DNA of 64,000 nucleotides from Mycolicibacter hiberniae (GCF_010729485.1 NZ_AP022609.1:2046001-2110000), one strand, 5' to 3'. Shown: positions 39,212-48,585, counted from the stretch's first letter. Translations and numbers: made by a program. The notes: generated by a model not told the origin, from the letters alone.

Positions 39212-40750
39212 TTACCGCAGGGGTGGCCCCCATCGCACCTGCTCGCGCAGCTGCGCCTTGAGCAGTTTGCCGCTGGCCGTGCGCGGCAGGGGCTCACTGA
39301 CCACCGTGACGTATTGCGGCACCTTGAAGTCGGCCAGCCGGCCGCGGCAGTAGTCGACCACCGCCGCCACGTCGATCGGGCCCTGGTCCCCGAGCAGCAC
39401 CGCGCCGACCTTCTCCCCCATCACCTCGTCAGGCACCGCGAGCACGCAGGCGTCGGCCACGCCGGGCGCAGACATCAGTGCGGCTTCTACCTCGACGCTG
39501 GAGACGTTCTCCCCGCCGCGGTTGATGATGTCTTTGAGTCGGTCGATGATGTGCACGCGGCCGGCGTCGTCCACCCGCACCACATCGCCGGTGTGCAGCC
39601 ACCCGTCGACGATCGTGGCGGCGGTGGCGTCGGGCCGGTTCCAGTAGCCGCGCATCACATTCGCACCGCGCACCACCAGTTCACCGGTAACGGTTTCGCT
39701 GGAATCGTTCAAGGGGATCACGCCGATATCGCCCGAGGGGACGGCGTAACCGACCGAGTCCGCGTGCGCCACCGCGTCGAAGTCCGGCAGCACCGTCATC
39801 AGCGATGCCGTCTCAGTCATGCCGTAGCCGTTGAACACCGTTGCCGCTGTGAACGCATCGCGCAGCGACCGCACCAGCGCCGGCGCCGTCGGCGCACCCC
39901 CGTAACCGACCCACCGCACGCCACTGGTGTCGGCCGCCGTGAAGTCGGGGTTCCGCAACAGCAGGGCGTAGATCGCGGGCACGGTCACCATGGACGAGAT
40001 CCGTTGCTCGCCAAGCGTGGCGATCAACTCCGGAAGGTTCAGAGCCGGCATGATGACCGCCGCCCCGCCGGTGTAGGCGGCGACCAGCAGTTGAGAGTTG
40101 CAACCGGTCACATGAAACAGCGGGACGGAGATCAGGGTGCGAAACTCCTCGCCCAGCGCCCGGGACTGACCCAGGACACGCACCATGTTCTCGGCGTTGG
40201 TCAAAAAAGCTTCGTGGGTGGTGGGCACGCCTTTGGGGCTGCCGGTGGTTCCGGAGGTGTAGAACAGCGCCGCGGTGTCGGCCGCCTCGAGCCCGTCGAC
40301 CACGTACGGCTGTCCATCGGGCAGAGCGGTGCCGGGTGCGAGATCGACCCGGACGCCGGCGTCGGCGAGCATGAAGTCGACTTCCGGTGCGGCCGAGCGG
40401 GTGTTGACGGCCACCGGTATTCCACCGGCCATCAGCGTTCCCCAGAACGCCAGCACCCAGTCCAGTCCCGCCGGGTAGCGCAACGCGACCCGGTCACCAC
40501 GGTTGAGCCCGTCGGCCCGCAGCCCGCCGGCCACCCGCGCGGCCCGCTGCCACAACTGCCGGTAGGTCAGCCGGCCGCCCCCGAGTTCGACGACGGCCTC
40601 GCTGTGCGGCCGCTGCTCGGCCTGCTCGGCCAGCAGCTCGACCAACGAGGTGGGCAGCCGCTCGTAGTGCGCGACGCCGTTGCGGTCATGGACCACTCCG
40701 GTCGTCGGAAAAGGATTGTGCCGCCGCGGTATTCCGATGATCCCGATCAT
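39212..40750 (-). CDS. AMP-dependent acyl-CoA synthetase/ligase
   Basis: This ANL-superfamily ligase, 512 residues from ATG 40750, has the AMP-binding P-loop FYTSGTTGSPKGV, the FNGYGMTETAS A5 motif, the GWLHTGDVVR hinge region, and the catalytic Lys in PRTASGKLLK. It activates a carboxylic acid as its adenylate and transfers it to CoA; the acid is not known. The N-terminal MIGIIGIPRR leader is unusual, and no ribosome-binding site is seen for 40750, so the true start may lie further in. It could supply acyl-CoA to the nearby dehydrogenase cluster (inference). Confidence 0.88.
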   Translation of the reverse strand: MIGIIGIPRRHNPFPTTGVVHDRNGVAHYERLPTSLVELLAEQAEQRPHSEAVVELGGGRLTYRQLWQRAARVAGGLRADGLNRGDRVALRYPAGLDWVLAFWGTLMAGGIPVAVNTRSAAPEVDFMLADAGVRVDLAPGTALPDGQPYVVDGLEAADTAALFYTSGTTGSPKGVPTTHEAFLTNAENMVRVLGQSRALGEEFRTLISVPLFHVTGCNSQLLVAAYTGGAAVIMPALNLPELIATLGEQRISSMVTVPAIYALLLRNPDFTAADTSGVRWVGYGGAPTAPALVRSLRDAFTAATVFNGYGMTETASLMTVLPDFDAVAHADSVGYAVPSGDIGVIPLNDSSETVTGELVVRGANVMRGYWNRPDATAATIVDGWLHTGDVVRVDDAGRVHIIDRLKDIINRGGENVSSVEVEAALMSAPGVADACVLAVPDEVMGEKVGAVLLGDQGPIDVAAVVDYCRGRLADFKVPQYVTVVSEPLPRTASGKLLKAQLREQVRWGPPLR

Positions 40751-40760
40751 GAACGGGCCG

Positions 40761-41210
40761 TCATCGCCGCCGCAGCCGGATCTGCACCACCGCCCGCAGG
40801 GTCCCGCGCACCGCGTAGATCGCCGACAGGACGCACGCGATGATCAGCACGATGAACATCGGCAGCCAGTTGCCGCGGTCGTGGTTGACGTGCCACCAGA
40901 CGTAAGCGAACAACACCGAGGAGACGAACAGGACCAGGTCGCGCCAGTTGCCCTGATAGGAGAACGCCGCGGCTCGCAGCGCCCGCGTCTGGTCGGACGC
41001 GGCGACCAGATCGTCGATGCGCTCGCCGATGACGCGCTGCACCTCCGCGCGGCGCGCAGTATCCTCCCGCGGGATCCGGTCGAGCAGGTCGAGGTCTTGC
41101 TTGATCAGGCTGCGCATATCCGGGCCCCTGAGCTGCCCGGCCGCCGCTGTCAGCAGGGCGCCGCCGAAAACCGGTGCCGCGCCCAGCGCCGTACTCAGCA
41201 GTGTGGGCAT
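40761..41210 (-). CDS. small membrane protein, unknown function
   Basis: This 149-residue protein begins MPTLLSTALGAAPVFGG. There is one N-terminal hydrophobic segment (about residues 8-24), a charged helical middle with IGERIDDLVAASDQTRAL, then two membrane segments near the C-terminus (about residues 92-107 and 115-133). A basic tail ends the protein. I do not recognise a family. It lies 10 bp before the acyl-CoA ligase gene on the same strand. Confidence 0.75.
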   Translation of the reverse strand: MPTLLSTALGAAPVFGGALLTAAAGQLRGPDMRSLIKQDLDLLDRIPREDTARRAEVQRVIGERIDDLVAASDQTRALRAAAFSYQGNWRDLVLFVSSVLFAYVWWHVNHDRGNWLPMFIVLIIACVLSAIYAVRGTLRAVVQIRLRRR

Positions 41211-41254
41211 CGTTGCACCGTTCCTTTCCGTGACGTCCCGGCCACCCTACGACC

Positions 41255-41683
41255 TCACGCGAGAATTACCGTGCCATCGGGCGCAATCCGCCAGCCGGGA
41301 TTGTGGGCGATCTCCCAGATCAGCCCGTTGGGATCTTGGACGTGCGCATGGAAGACGCCGCCGAACTGGCCGGCCTGCGGCGGCTTGAGCACCACTGCGC
41401 CCGCCTCGGCCATGGCGTCGGTCAGTGCCGTCACCGCTTCGGGACTCCCGACGTTGTGCGCGACAGTCACCCCGCCGACCCGGCCATGGCCACCGGCAAG
41501 CCCGAGGTCTTCGTTGAACTTCTCGGCCGCGAAAAAGCCCAGCACCTGTCCGGGCGCAGACTGATAGAAGACGATCTCCCCCTCGACGTCGAGCAGGGGG
41601 TTCCAGCCCAGCGCGGCGTAGAAACTCCGGGTCGCGTGCAGGTCGGTTGCCGCGATGGTGACGAAATGCACCCGTTGTTCCAT
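41255..41683 (-). CDS. VOC family protein
   Basis: This 142-residue vicinal-oxygen-chelate (glyoxalase/bleomycin-resistance-like) protein has two beta-alpha-beta-beta-beta modules. The first is seen in VHFVTIAATDLHATRSFYAALGW and the second ends in the C-terminal HVQDPNGLIWEIAHNP. Metal ligands of the fold would be His6 and Glu near the C-terminus. The substrate is unknown. It stands alone, divergent from the secreted CDGP protein. Confidence 0.9.
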   Translation of the reverse strand: MEQRVHFVTIAATDLHATRSFYAALGWNPLLDVEGEIVFYQSAPGQVLGFFAAEKFNEDLGLAGGHGRVGGVTVAHNVGSPEAVTALTDAMAEAGAVVLKPPQAGQFGGVFHAHVQDPNGLIWEIAHNPGWRIAPDGTVILA

Positions 41684-41844
41684 CCGGCCAGCCTAGAGTG
41701 GCCCGCGCGGGTCAGCTCTTGAACGGCAACACCTTGTTGAGCTGGTCGGGTTGCTTGCGCAGGCTGCACCGGCATACTGCGACCAACACCGGCAGGGTGC
41801 GGCTAGTCTGCTCGACAACACGACGTGACGAGAAGGGGTCGACA

Positions 41845-42150
41845 GTGAAGCGCTACCTCAGCGGAGGTTTGGCCACCGCGCTGGCTGCCGCCGGGCTGAC
41901 AGCCGGTTGGCTGATCGCGTCGGCGCCGCCGGCTCAGGCAGGGTGCCAGGACAACCCGCTGCTGTTCTTCTCCACCGCCCAGAAGTGCGATGGCCCGATC
42001 CAACCCGACGGCAGCTGGCAGCGCTGCGTCATCTACTACTACGAGCCGCCGAAATCACCGCCATCCCAGCAAGATTGCCACTCGATGGGGCCGGGCCGGG
42101 ATTATCCCTTTCACTCGTTCTACGAGCCGGTAACCCACATCGACCCGTAG
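41845..42150 (+). CDS. secreted CDGP-domain protein
   Basis: This 101-residue precursor starts at GTG 41845, preceded by AGAAGGGG. A signal peptide with hydrophobic core (about residues 9-26) ends in APPAQA, predicted cleavage before GCQDN. The mature protein of roughly 67 residues contains the CDGPIQPDGSWQRC motif that names the mycobacterial CDGP family. Four cysteines suggest two disulfides. Such proteins are small and secreted, with no known function. Confidence 0.88.
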   Translation: MKRYLSGGLATALAAAGLTAGWLIASAPPAQAGCQDNPLLFFSTAQKCDGPIQPDGSWQRCVIYYYEPPKSPPSQQDCHSMGPGRDYPFHSFYEPVTHIDP

Positions 42151-42156
42151 CGGGGC

Positions 42157-42612
42157 TCACTGCGTCAACGTCGCGGCCACCGTCGCGCCCAGTTCCCAAC
42201 ACGCTTCCAGCTCAGGCTTTCCCGGCTTTCCCGACACCACGACCGAGTCGGCCGCTTTGACCCATCCCAGTCCCGTCGTGATGGCGTCGACAGCCCGTTC
42301 GGCACCCTCGGTTCCTTCGTTGCCGTGCAGGTACAGGCCGTACGGCCGACCGCGGGTCGAGTCCAGGATCGGGTAGTAACAGACGTCGAAGGCGTGCTTG
42401 AGCGCGCCGCTGATGTAGCCGAGGTTGGCGGGGCTGCCCAGCAGGTAGCCGTCGGCGGCCAGCATGTCGGTGGGCGACACCTCCAGCGCGGCGCGGCGCA
42501 CCACCTGCACGCCCTCGATCTCAGGGGCGGTGGCCCCGGCCAGCACCGCCTCGAACATGGCCTGACAGTGCGGCGACGGCGTGTGGTGCACCAGCAGGAG
42601 CGTCTTGCTCAC
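42157..42612 (-). CDS. flavodoxin-like NAD(P)H reductase (Rv2771c-like)
   Basis: This 151-residue flavodoxin-fold protein starts at GTG 42612 and overlaps the preceding gene's stop (GTGA). FMN-binding loops are visible in LLLVHHTPSPHCQAMFEAV, GYLLGSPANLGYISGALKHAFD (about residues 54-75) and GRPYGLYLHGNEGTEG. It corresponds to the Rv2771c position directly behind Rv2772c and dapB. Its electron acceptor is unknown. Confidence 0.9.
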   Translation of the reverse strand: MSKTLLLVHHTPSPHCQAMFEAVLAGATAPEIEGVQVVRRAALEVSPTDMLAADGYLLGSPANLGYISGALKHAFDVCYYPILDSTRGRPYGLYLHGNEGTEGAERAVDAITTGLGWVKAADSVVVSGKPGKPELEACWELGATVAATLTQ

Positions 42613-43073
42613 CGCTTCTCCTGCATCGCGACCGCGGTCTTCATCGCCTCCCGGGCGCGACGGCGGTCCCCGGCGAACTCGTAGGCCCGGGCCAATCGGT
42701 ACCAGCGCCGCCAATTGTCGGGGTCGGCGTCGAGTTCGGCGCGCACCGTGTGGAACAGAGCGTCGGCGGCCTCTCGTTCGAAGCGACCCGAGGGCCGTCG
42801 CGGCAAAACGCTGGGGTCCAGATCCATGCCGTCCTCGGCGATCAACCGGGACAGTCGCTGGACGGCGAATCCGTCGCGCAGGGTTGCGACCATCGCCCAC
42901 AGCCCCAGCACCGGCATGATCAGCAGCGCCAGGCCCAGCCCGATCGCCGTCTTGGAATCGGAGGTGATCAGCAACACCGCGATCCGGCCCAGGAACACCA
43001 GATACATCAGCAGCGCCACGCACATGAACGCGACGAGCACCTTCACCCGGGCGGCCGGCGACACCTTCATCAC
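42609..43073 (-). CDS. membrane protein with TPR-like tail (Rv2772c-like)
   Basis: This 154-residue protein has two N-terminal membrane segments (about residues 10-35 and 44-63) and a helical C-terminal region with LDADPDNWRRWYRLARAYEFAGDRRRAREAMKTA, resembling one tetratricopeptide unit (about residues 116-149). It corresponds to Rv2772c. It lies 2 bp after dapB and overlaps the flavodoxin-like gene, so all three are one transcription unit. Confidence 0.85.
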   Translation of the reverse strand: MMKVSPAARVKVLVAFMCVALLMYLVFLGRIAVLLITSDSKTAIGLGLALLIMPVLGLWAMVATLRDGFAVQRLSRLIAEDGMDLDPSVLPRRPSGRFEREAADALFHTVRAELDADPDNWRRWYRLARAYEFAGDRRRAREAMKTAVAMQEKR

Positions 43074-43075
43074 AA

Positions 43076-43877
<802 letters not shown>

Positions 43878-43882
43878 CACCG

Positions 43883-43930
43883 GTGATCGCAAGCGCGGCG
43901 AAGCCGGGCGCAGCGGGCCACCACCATCAG
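43883..43930 (+). repeat. REP-like GC-rich repeat, copy C2
   Basis: This second tandem copy ends in CCATCAG, which on the minus strand contains the TGA stop (43927-43929) of the lipase gene. As with the MpaB gene, the repeat supplies the end of a reading frame. Confidence 0.8.
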
Positions 43931-44943
43931 GACACTTCCCTCCGGGGCTGCCCGGATGCGCCAGCATCTGCCAGCCGTTCGGCCACGAAACTGACCATCA
44001 GGGCAAACGCGGCCCGGCTGTCGGGCAGAAAGGGGAACAGCGCCGGGAAGGCGTGCAGCTCGCGGGCCCACACCTCGAGGCGGCTGGACCGGCCCGCCCG
44101 CTGCAGCGCGTCGTGCAGCCGCTCGGCGTCGCACCGCAGGATCTCCGACTCGGCCGCGATCAACAGCGCCGGGGGCATGGTCTGCAGCGGACCGTTGATC
44201 GGGGACAGCTCATGCCGCAGGGTCGCCGAGGGACACACCAGATCGATGATGTCGGGCAGCACCGCCGGGATTCCGAACGCGTCTGCGGTTCGGTTCGAAT
44301 GCGTGCTGCGAGCGATGCCGTCCAGTTCCAGCAGCGCCGAGATCCCGATCACCCCGGCTGGGGCGGGCAAGCCGCGCTGCTGGCTGCTCAGCGCGGTCGC
44401 AAAAGCCAGGAAACCCCCGGCGGAGTCGCCGGCCAGCACCGTCTTGGCGGGGTCGGCACCCATGTCGAGCAGCCACCGGTAGGCGCTGACGCAGTCGTCC
44501 ACCGACCCGTCCACGGTCACCTGGGGGTACTGCCGGTAGTCGACGTGCACCACCGGCAGCCCGGTACGCCGGGCGAGCTTGACCGCCACATGCAGGTGGG
44601 TGTCCAAGCCGCCGGTGACGAACCCGCCACCGTGGAAATACAAGATCGCGCCGCCGCCGAATGCCGCGTCGAGCGGCCGGGCGCGATCGATGCGCCGCAC
44701 CACCTCGACGGGGACACCGGCCGCGGCAGCACGGGTGAATCCCACCCCAAAGAACGGCCGGACCCGCTGCAACCGGGCCAGGGTGTTGATCCGGCGCCCC
44801 ATCGTGGGGGTCCGCTCGGCAAGCGCGCCGCTGCCGCCGCGCAGCACCAGGCGGCGCACCAGCCGCGGAGTGATGGCGTTGGCGACCGCATAGATGAGCT
44901 TCGCGGCAAGACTGGCGGGGTGAACGGGACCTGCCTGGAGCAT
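43927..44943 (-). CDS. HSL-type alpha/beta hydrolase (lipase/esterase)
   Basis: This 338-residue hormone-sensitive-lipase family esterase has the oxyanion HGGG motif (LYFHGGGFVTGG), the nucleophile GDSAGG, an Asp-containing segment near LIAAESEILRCDAERL, and a His in ELHAFP. It resembles the mycobacterial Lip family (LipH/LipI-like). There is no signal peptide. It follows the reductase gene with a 78-bp gap and precedes the dapB unit. The stop codon is inside REP-like copy C2. Confidence 0.9.
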   Translation of the reverse strand: MLQAGPVHPASLAAKLIYAVANAITPRLVRRLVLRGGSGALAERTPTMGRRINTLARLQRVRPFFGVGFTRAAAAGVPVEVVRRIDRARPLDAAFGGGAILYFHGGGFVTGGLDTHLHVAVKLARRTGLPVVHVDYRQYPQVTVDGSVDDCVSAYRWLLDMGADPAKTVLAGDSAGGFLAFATALSSQQRGLPAPAGVIGISALLELDGIARSTHSNRTADAFGIPAVLPDIIDLVCPSATLRHELSPINGPLQTMPPALLIAAESEILRCDAERLHDALQRAGRSSRLEVWARELHAFPALFPFLPDSRAAFALMVSFVAERLADAGASGQPRREVS

Positions 44944-45021
44944 CCGCGCAGTCTAGAGGGATGTCTGCCCGGGCGCGCGGTGAATGTGGCAAAGCGCGCC
45001 GCCGGCTCACGCCGTGGGGGC

Positions 45022-46098
45022 TCAGGCGTCGATGATGATCCGTCCCCCGTGGGACCGCGAAACGCAGACCAGCATTTCGTCGTCGCCCTCTGCGGTGCGT
45101 CCGCGCCGGTCGACATCGCCGGCGATCACCCTGACCTTGCAGGTGCCGCAGAATCCCTGCCGGCAGGAGCAGGCGGTTGTCGGGTCGGCGTCGAGCATCA
45201 CCTCCAGCGCCGAGCGGTCTGCGGGGATCGTCAGCACCCGGCGGGACCGGGCCAGCTCCAACTCGAACGGCGCCCCATCGACCACCGGCGGCGGGCTGAA
45301 CCGCTCGTAATGCAGCGGCGCGTCGGCATGGCTGTTGCGCGTGACCCGCACCGCCTCGAGCATCGCGCTGGGACCGCAGACGTACACCGAGGTCTGCGGA
45401 CCGGCGCCGGCCAGCAGCTCGTCGGTGCTGGCGAGGCGTCCGTGCTCGTCGTCGGCCCATACCGTGACCCGCTCGGGGTCGACCGCCAGCACCTCGTCGA
45501 GAAACGGCATGTCGGCCCGGCTGCGGCCGGCATAGACCGCGCGCCAGTCGGTTCCGCGGTGGGCGGCCTCGCGGAGCATCGGCAGCATCGGGGTCACCCC
45601 GATCCCGCCGATGATGAAGAGCACATCGCTTTCACCGGTTCCCAGGTAGAAGGCATTGCGCGGCCCCTCGAACAGCAACGTGTCGCCCTCCGCGTAAGCC
45701 TGGTGCATCTCGACCGAGCCACCGCCCCCGTCGTCGAGCCGGCGGACCGCGATGCGGTAATCGGTGCGGCGCCCCGGCGGGCCGCACAAGGAGTACTGCC
45801 GGCGGCGGCCGGACGGCAGCTGCACGTCGATGTGGCCCCCCGGCGTCCAGTGCGGCAACAGTCCGCCGTCGGGGTCGGCCAGGGTGAGGGCAAGCACGTC
45901 GCGGGTCACCATCTCCCGCTTGGTGACCACGGCCGTGATGGTCCGTGACACCGGCGCAACCTGGGCCGGCTTCCAGCGTGACAGGGATGTCGCTCCGCTG
46001 AGCAGCGTGATTCCGGCCCACAGCGCGTTGAACACCCGATCGTGCTTCCGGCGGCCGTAGAGGTCGGCGGGCCGTGACTCCCAGATCTGCGGTGCCAT
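45022..46098 (-). CDS. PDR/VanB-type ferredoxin reductase (FAD/FMN plus 2Fe-2S)
   Basis: I start this gene at ATG 46098, one base after the hydrolase stop; ATG 46122 is also in frame. The 358-residue protein has a flavin-binding barrel (RQYSLCGPPG), a NAD-binding half with VLFIIGGIGVTPMLPML, and a C-terminal plant-type ferredoxin domain with cysteines in CSCRQGFCGTC and a later Cys (MLVCVS). This is a phthalate-dioxygenase-reductase-like electron donor for an oxygenase. The two genes upstream include a putative di-iron protein, which makes an oxygenase-reductase pair plausible. Confidence 0.92.
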   Translation of the reverse strand: MAPQIWESRPADLYGRRKHDRVFNALWAGITLLSGATSLSRWKPAQVAPVSRTITAVVTKREMVTRDVLALTLADPDGGLLPHWTPGGHIDVQLPSGRRRQYSLCGPPGRRTDYRIAVRRLDDGGGGSVEMHQAYAEGDTLLFEGPRNAFYLGTGESDVLFIIGGIGVTPMLPMLREAAHRGTDWRAVYAGRSRADMPFLDEVLAVDPERVTVWADDEHGRLASTDELLAGAGPQTSVYVCGPSAMLEAVRVTRNSHADAPLHYERFSPPPVVDGAPFELELARSRRVLTIPADRSALEVMLDADPTTACSCRQGFCGTCKVRVIAGDVDRRGRTAEGDDEMLVCVSRSHGGRIIIDA

Positions 46099-46099
46099 C

Positions 46100-47050
46100 T
46101 CAGGCCTGCCGTGCGTCATCACCGGACGTGGCCGCAGCGCCGGCCACGCCGAGCTGAATCCACTCGTCGGTGAGCCGGGCGATCACGCCGGGACGATCGA
46201 TCACCACCCAGTGGCCGCCGTCGATGTCGACCACCCGGTGCACCGCCGGGATGGATCCGGTGAAACGTTGCAGGGCCGGGCTGACGAACACGTCCAGGCG
46301 TGGCGCGAGTACCTGGACCGCGACATCGGTGACGGGCAACGGCGCCGCCGGCTTCAGAAACGGTCCCGGCATGTTCGCGCGGTACAGGTTCAGTCCGTTG
46401 ACGTAGTCGTTTTCGCCACGGGGCATGGCAGGCTGCGGATTGCCGGAGCGACCGATGCGGTCCAGCCAACCCAGGACCCGCACACCCAGCCCGGAGCGGA
46501 ACGCCGCCTCGGGGACGCGGGGGGTCAAGAACAGCCAGATGTAGCTCGATTCCAGCAGCTGCCGGAACACGTCGGCAAGGGTGCGCAGGTTGCGCGCCGA
46601 GCGCAGGAACCGTCCGGCGTAGTCCAGGTGCGGACCCGAAATCGACGTGTAGGAGCCGACTTTGGCAGCGACGGTCGGGGCGGTGACAGCGGCCCACCCC
46701 TGGATCGAACCCCAGTCGTGGCCCAGTAAGTGGACCTGGTCGATACCGTGGCCGCCCAGGTGCTCGATCACCGCCGCGACGTCGTTGACCAGCTGCGGGA
46801 AGCGGTAGCCGGACTTCTCCCCCGGCGACGACGACTCCCCCGCGCCGCGTACGTCGTAGGCGACGACGTTGTAGCGGCCCGGATACTGCTCGATGAGCTC
46901 GCCTGCCACCCCGTCCCAGACGTGGTGATTGTCCGGGTAGCCGTGGATCGCCAGGATGGTCGCCCGCTGCGGGTCCAAGTCGGTGTAGGCGTGCACCGCC
47001 AGCCTGACTCCGTCAGGTGACGTCACAGTGGTCGTGGTCGGGTTGGTCAT
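46100..47050 (-). CDS. alpha/beta hydrolase, epoxide-hydrolase type
   Basis: This 316-residue hydrolase starts at ATG 47050, preceded by GAGGAG. The nucleophile is Asp in LGHDWGSIQGWA (epoxide-hydrolase/haloalkane-dehalogenase pattern), the oxyanion motif is HGYPDNH, and a catalytic His occurs in GGHWVVID. Cap domain residues lie between. It is transcribed between a putative di-iron protein and a ferredoxin reductase and could open an epoxide made by that pair (inference). Confidence 0.9.
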   Translation of the reverse strand: MTNPTTTTVTSPDGVRLAVHAYTDLDPQRATILAIHGYPDNHHVWDGVAGELIEQYPGRYNVVAYDVRGAGESSSPGEKSGYRFPQLVNDVAAVIEHLGGHGIDQVHLLGHDWGSIQGWAAVTAPTVAAKVGSYTSISGPHLDYAGRFLRSARNLRTLADVFRQLLESSYIWLFLTPRVPEAAFRSGLGVRVLGWLDRIGRSGNPQPAMPRGENDYVNGLNLYRANMPGPFLKPAAPLPVTDVAVQVLAPRLDVFVSPALQRFTGSIPAVHRVVDIDGGHWVVIDRPGVIARLTDEWIQLGVAGAAATSGDDARQA

Positions 47051-47083
47051 CGACTGCACTCCTCGTGGTTCGCCGCGCTGCGG

Positions 47084-47998
47084 TCAGTGTGTGGCGCGGG
47101 CGGCAGGTGATACGGCCAAGTAGTTCACGGCTTTCTCCACCCCACCGAGTTGCGCCGGGTGGAAACCCGGACGGTAGTAGGAGGCGATGGCCGGCAGGAA
47201 CTCCCACGGCGAGGGCACCAGCCCGCGGCGCGCCGCGACGAACCAATCCCGCCAACGCGGCCTGGTCCCGGGCGGCAACAGCGGGTCGGCCTTGTACATG
47301 TAGCGCAGGCCGCGCACCCACATCATCAGCATCAGCGGCGTGACGGCAAGTTGGGTGCGGACCTGACGCAGGAATCCGGCCCGCAGGTGCTTCATCACGT
47401 CGAAGGCAACCGCCTTGTGTTCGACCTCTTCGGCGCCATGCCAGCGCAACATGTCCAGCATCACCGGGTGCACCCCGATCGCATCGAGTGCAGGGCTGTC
47501 GAGAATCCACTCGCCGAGAATGGCCGTGTAGTGCTCCACTGCGGCCACCAGAGCCACCCGCTCCAGCAACCAGCGCTGCTGGCGGCGCTCACCCCAGTGC
47601 GGCCGATCCCCGAGCAGCTTGCCGAACAGCCAGGCCATCTGGGCGGTGAACGGTGCCATGTCGACGCCGCGGGCCGCCAGGTGGTCCACGACCGCGGCGT
47701 GCGCCTGAGAGTGAGTGGCCTCCTGGCCGATGAAGCCCTGCACGTCCAGCCGAAGCTGATCGTCCTTGATCAGTGGCAGCGCCTGTTTGAACACTTCGAC
47801 GAAGAACTCCTCGCCGGCAGGCAGTAGCAGGTGCAGCACATCGCAGAAGTGGGTGACGAACGGCTCGCCGGGCACGTAGTGCACAGGCAGCTCGGACCAG
47901 TCGAATCCGACGTCACGGGCCTGCAGCACGATGCGTTCGTGGTCCAGCCCTGCACCGGGCGCGTGCGGGCCCGCTGCGGTGTCGTCAACGCTGAGCAT
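47084..47998 (-). CDS. PF10118-type protein with di-iron oxygenase-like motif
   Basis: This 304-residue protein starts at ATG 47998, preceded by AGGGAGG. It fits the family called predicted metal-dependent hydrolase (PF10118). The sequence shows a spaced set of potential metal ligands: Glu64, Glu93-x2-His96 (QEATH), Glu154 (AAVEHY) and Glu190-x2-His193 (EEVEH). The E-x28-ExxH ... E-x35-ExxH spacing is that of ferritin-like di-iron oxygenases such as AurF or ribonucleotide reductase R2. No HExxH hydrolase motif is present. Gene neighbours are an epoxide-hydrolase-type protein and a 2Fe-2S reductase. It is probably an oxygenase (inference). Confidence 0.85.
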   Translation of the reverse strand: MLSVDDTAAGPHAPGAGLDHERIVLQARDVGFDWSELPVHYVPGEPFVTHFCDVLHLLLPAGEEFFVEVFKQALPLIKDDQLRLDVQGFIGQEATHSQAHAAVVDHLAARGVDMAPFTAQMAWLFGKLLGDRPHWGERRQQRWLLERVALVAAVEHYTAILGEWILDSPALDAIGVHPVMLDMLRWHGAEEVEHKAVAFDVMKHLRAGFLRQVRTQLAVTPLMLMMWVRGLRYMYKADPLLPPGTRPRWRDWFVAARRGLVPSPWEFLPAIASYYRPGFHPAQLGGVEKAVNYLAVSPAARATH

Positions 47999-48011
47999 CC
48001 AGACCTCCCTT

Positions 48012-48037
48012 TTGGACAAATATACGGTGAATGTCAA
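48012..48037. promoter_or_regulatory. inverted repeat upstream of the di-iron gene unit
   Basis: TTGGACA and TGTCAA flank an AT-rich centre (AAATATACGG) 14-40 bp upstream of the 47998 start. Its symmetry and position fit an operator. No regulator gene is adjacent, so the binding protein is unknown. Confidence 0.4.
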
Positions 48038-48135
48038 GCAGGAGGCGGCCCGCGCAGACCCGGGCCTGGGAGCCCTAGACGTTGAGGGCCGCTGCGGTCG
48101 TCTCTGTTACGTGCTGATTACCAAGTGAGCGCACC

Positions 48136-48151
48136 GTTACGGCGCGGTTAC
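48136..48151 (+). promoter_or_regulatory. candidate GlnR-type site upstream of PE gene
   Basis: GTTAC-N6-GTTAC resembles the half-site spacing of GlnR boxes (GTNAC-N6-GNAAC), though the second half departs from consensus. It is 123 bp before the PE gene and notable because a glutamine synthetase gene ends this cluster. Evidence is weak. Confidence 0.25.
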
Positions 48152-48172
48152 ATTGTCGGGCTCCCGTTTAAA

Positions 48173-48189
48173 AAGCTGTTAACCAGCTT
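48173..48189. promoter_or_regulatory. perfect inverted repeat in the PE/PPE upstream region
   Basis: AAGCTG-TTAAC-CAGCTT is a perfect 6-bp inverted repeat with a 5-bp AT-rich centre, 85 bp upstream of the PE start. It could be an operator or a leader hairpin. Confidence 0.35.
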
Positions 48190-48273
48190 GAACTCCAAGG
48201 CTCTCGCCAGGAAACGTCACAGGGCGTCACCAGCCGACCGTTCCGGGGCGGCCGAATAACGAGGAGAAGCTCA

Positions 48274-48573
48274 GTGACTTTTGTCACCGCACATACCGAG
48301 GAACTCAGGACAGCAGCCGACAGCCTCAGCGCTGCGGGCCTCGCGCTCGCAGCCCAGAACGCGGCGGCTCAAGTCCCGACGACCGGCGTGGTTCCCCCGT
48401 CCGCCGATGAGGTTTCGGCAACGACCGCCGCACGTTTTGCCGCGCACGCGCTGATGTACCAGCAGATCAGCTCGCAGGCGACGGCGATTCACGAGATGTT
48501 TGTGGCAACGCTTGCCGCCAGCAGCGACTCGTATGCCGCTGCCGAAGCCGCCAACGTGCTCGCAGCCGGTTGA
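48274..48573 (+). CDS. PE family protein
   Basis: This 99-residue PE protein starts at GTG 48274. It lacks the PGRS extension and forms the typical helix-turn-helix partner of a PPE protein. The type VII secretion signal YxxxD/E appears as YAAAE at residues 84-88. PE/PPE pairs are secreted through ESX systems, and the following genes are of the ESX-5 type. It is 12 bp upstream of the PPE gene. Confidence 0.93.
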   Translation: MTFVTAHTEELRTAADSLSAAGLALAAQNAAAQVPTTGVVPPSADEVSATTAARFAAHALMYQQISSQATAIHEMFVATLAASSDSYAAAEAANVLAAG

Positions 48574-48585
48574 CGGTAGGAGGCA

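Noticed and set aside
41698..41844. An upstream extension of the CDGP protein from 41698
   Set aside because: It adds a non-signal leader without a ribosome-binding site; GTG 41845 has a good site and produces a standard signal peptide.
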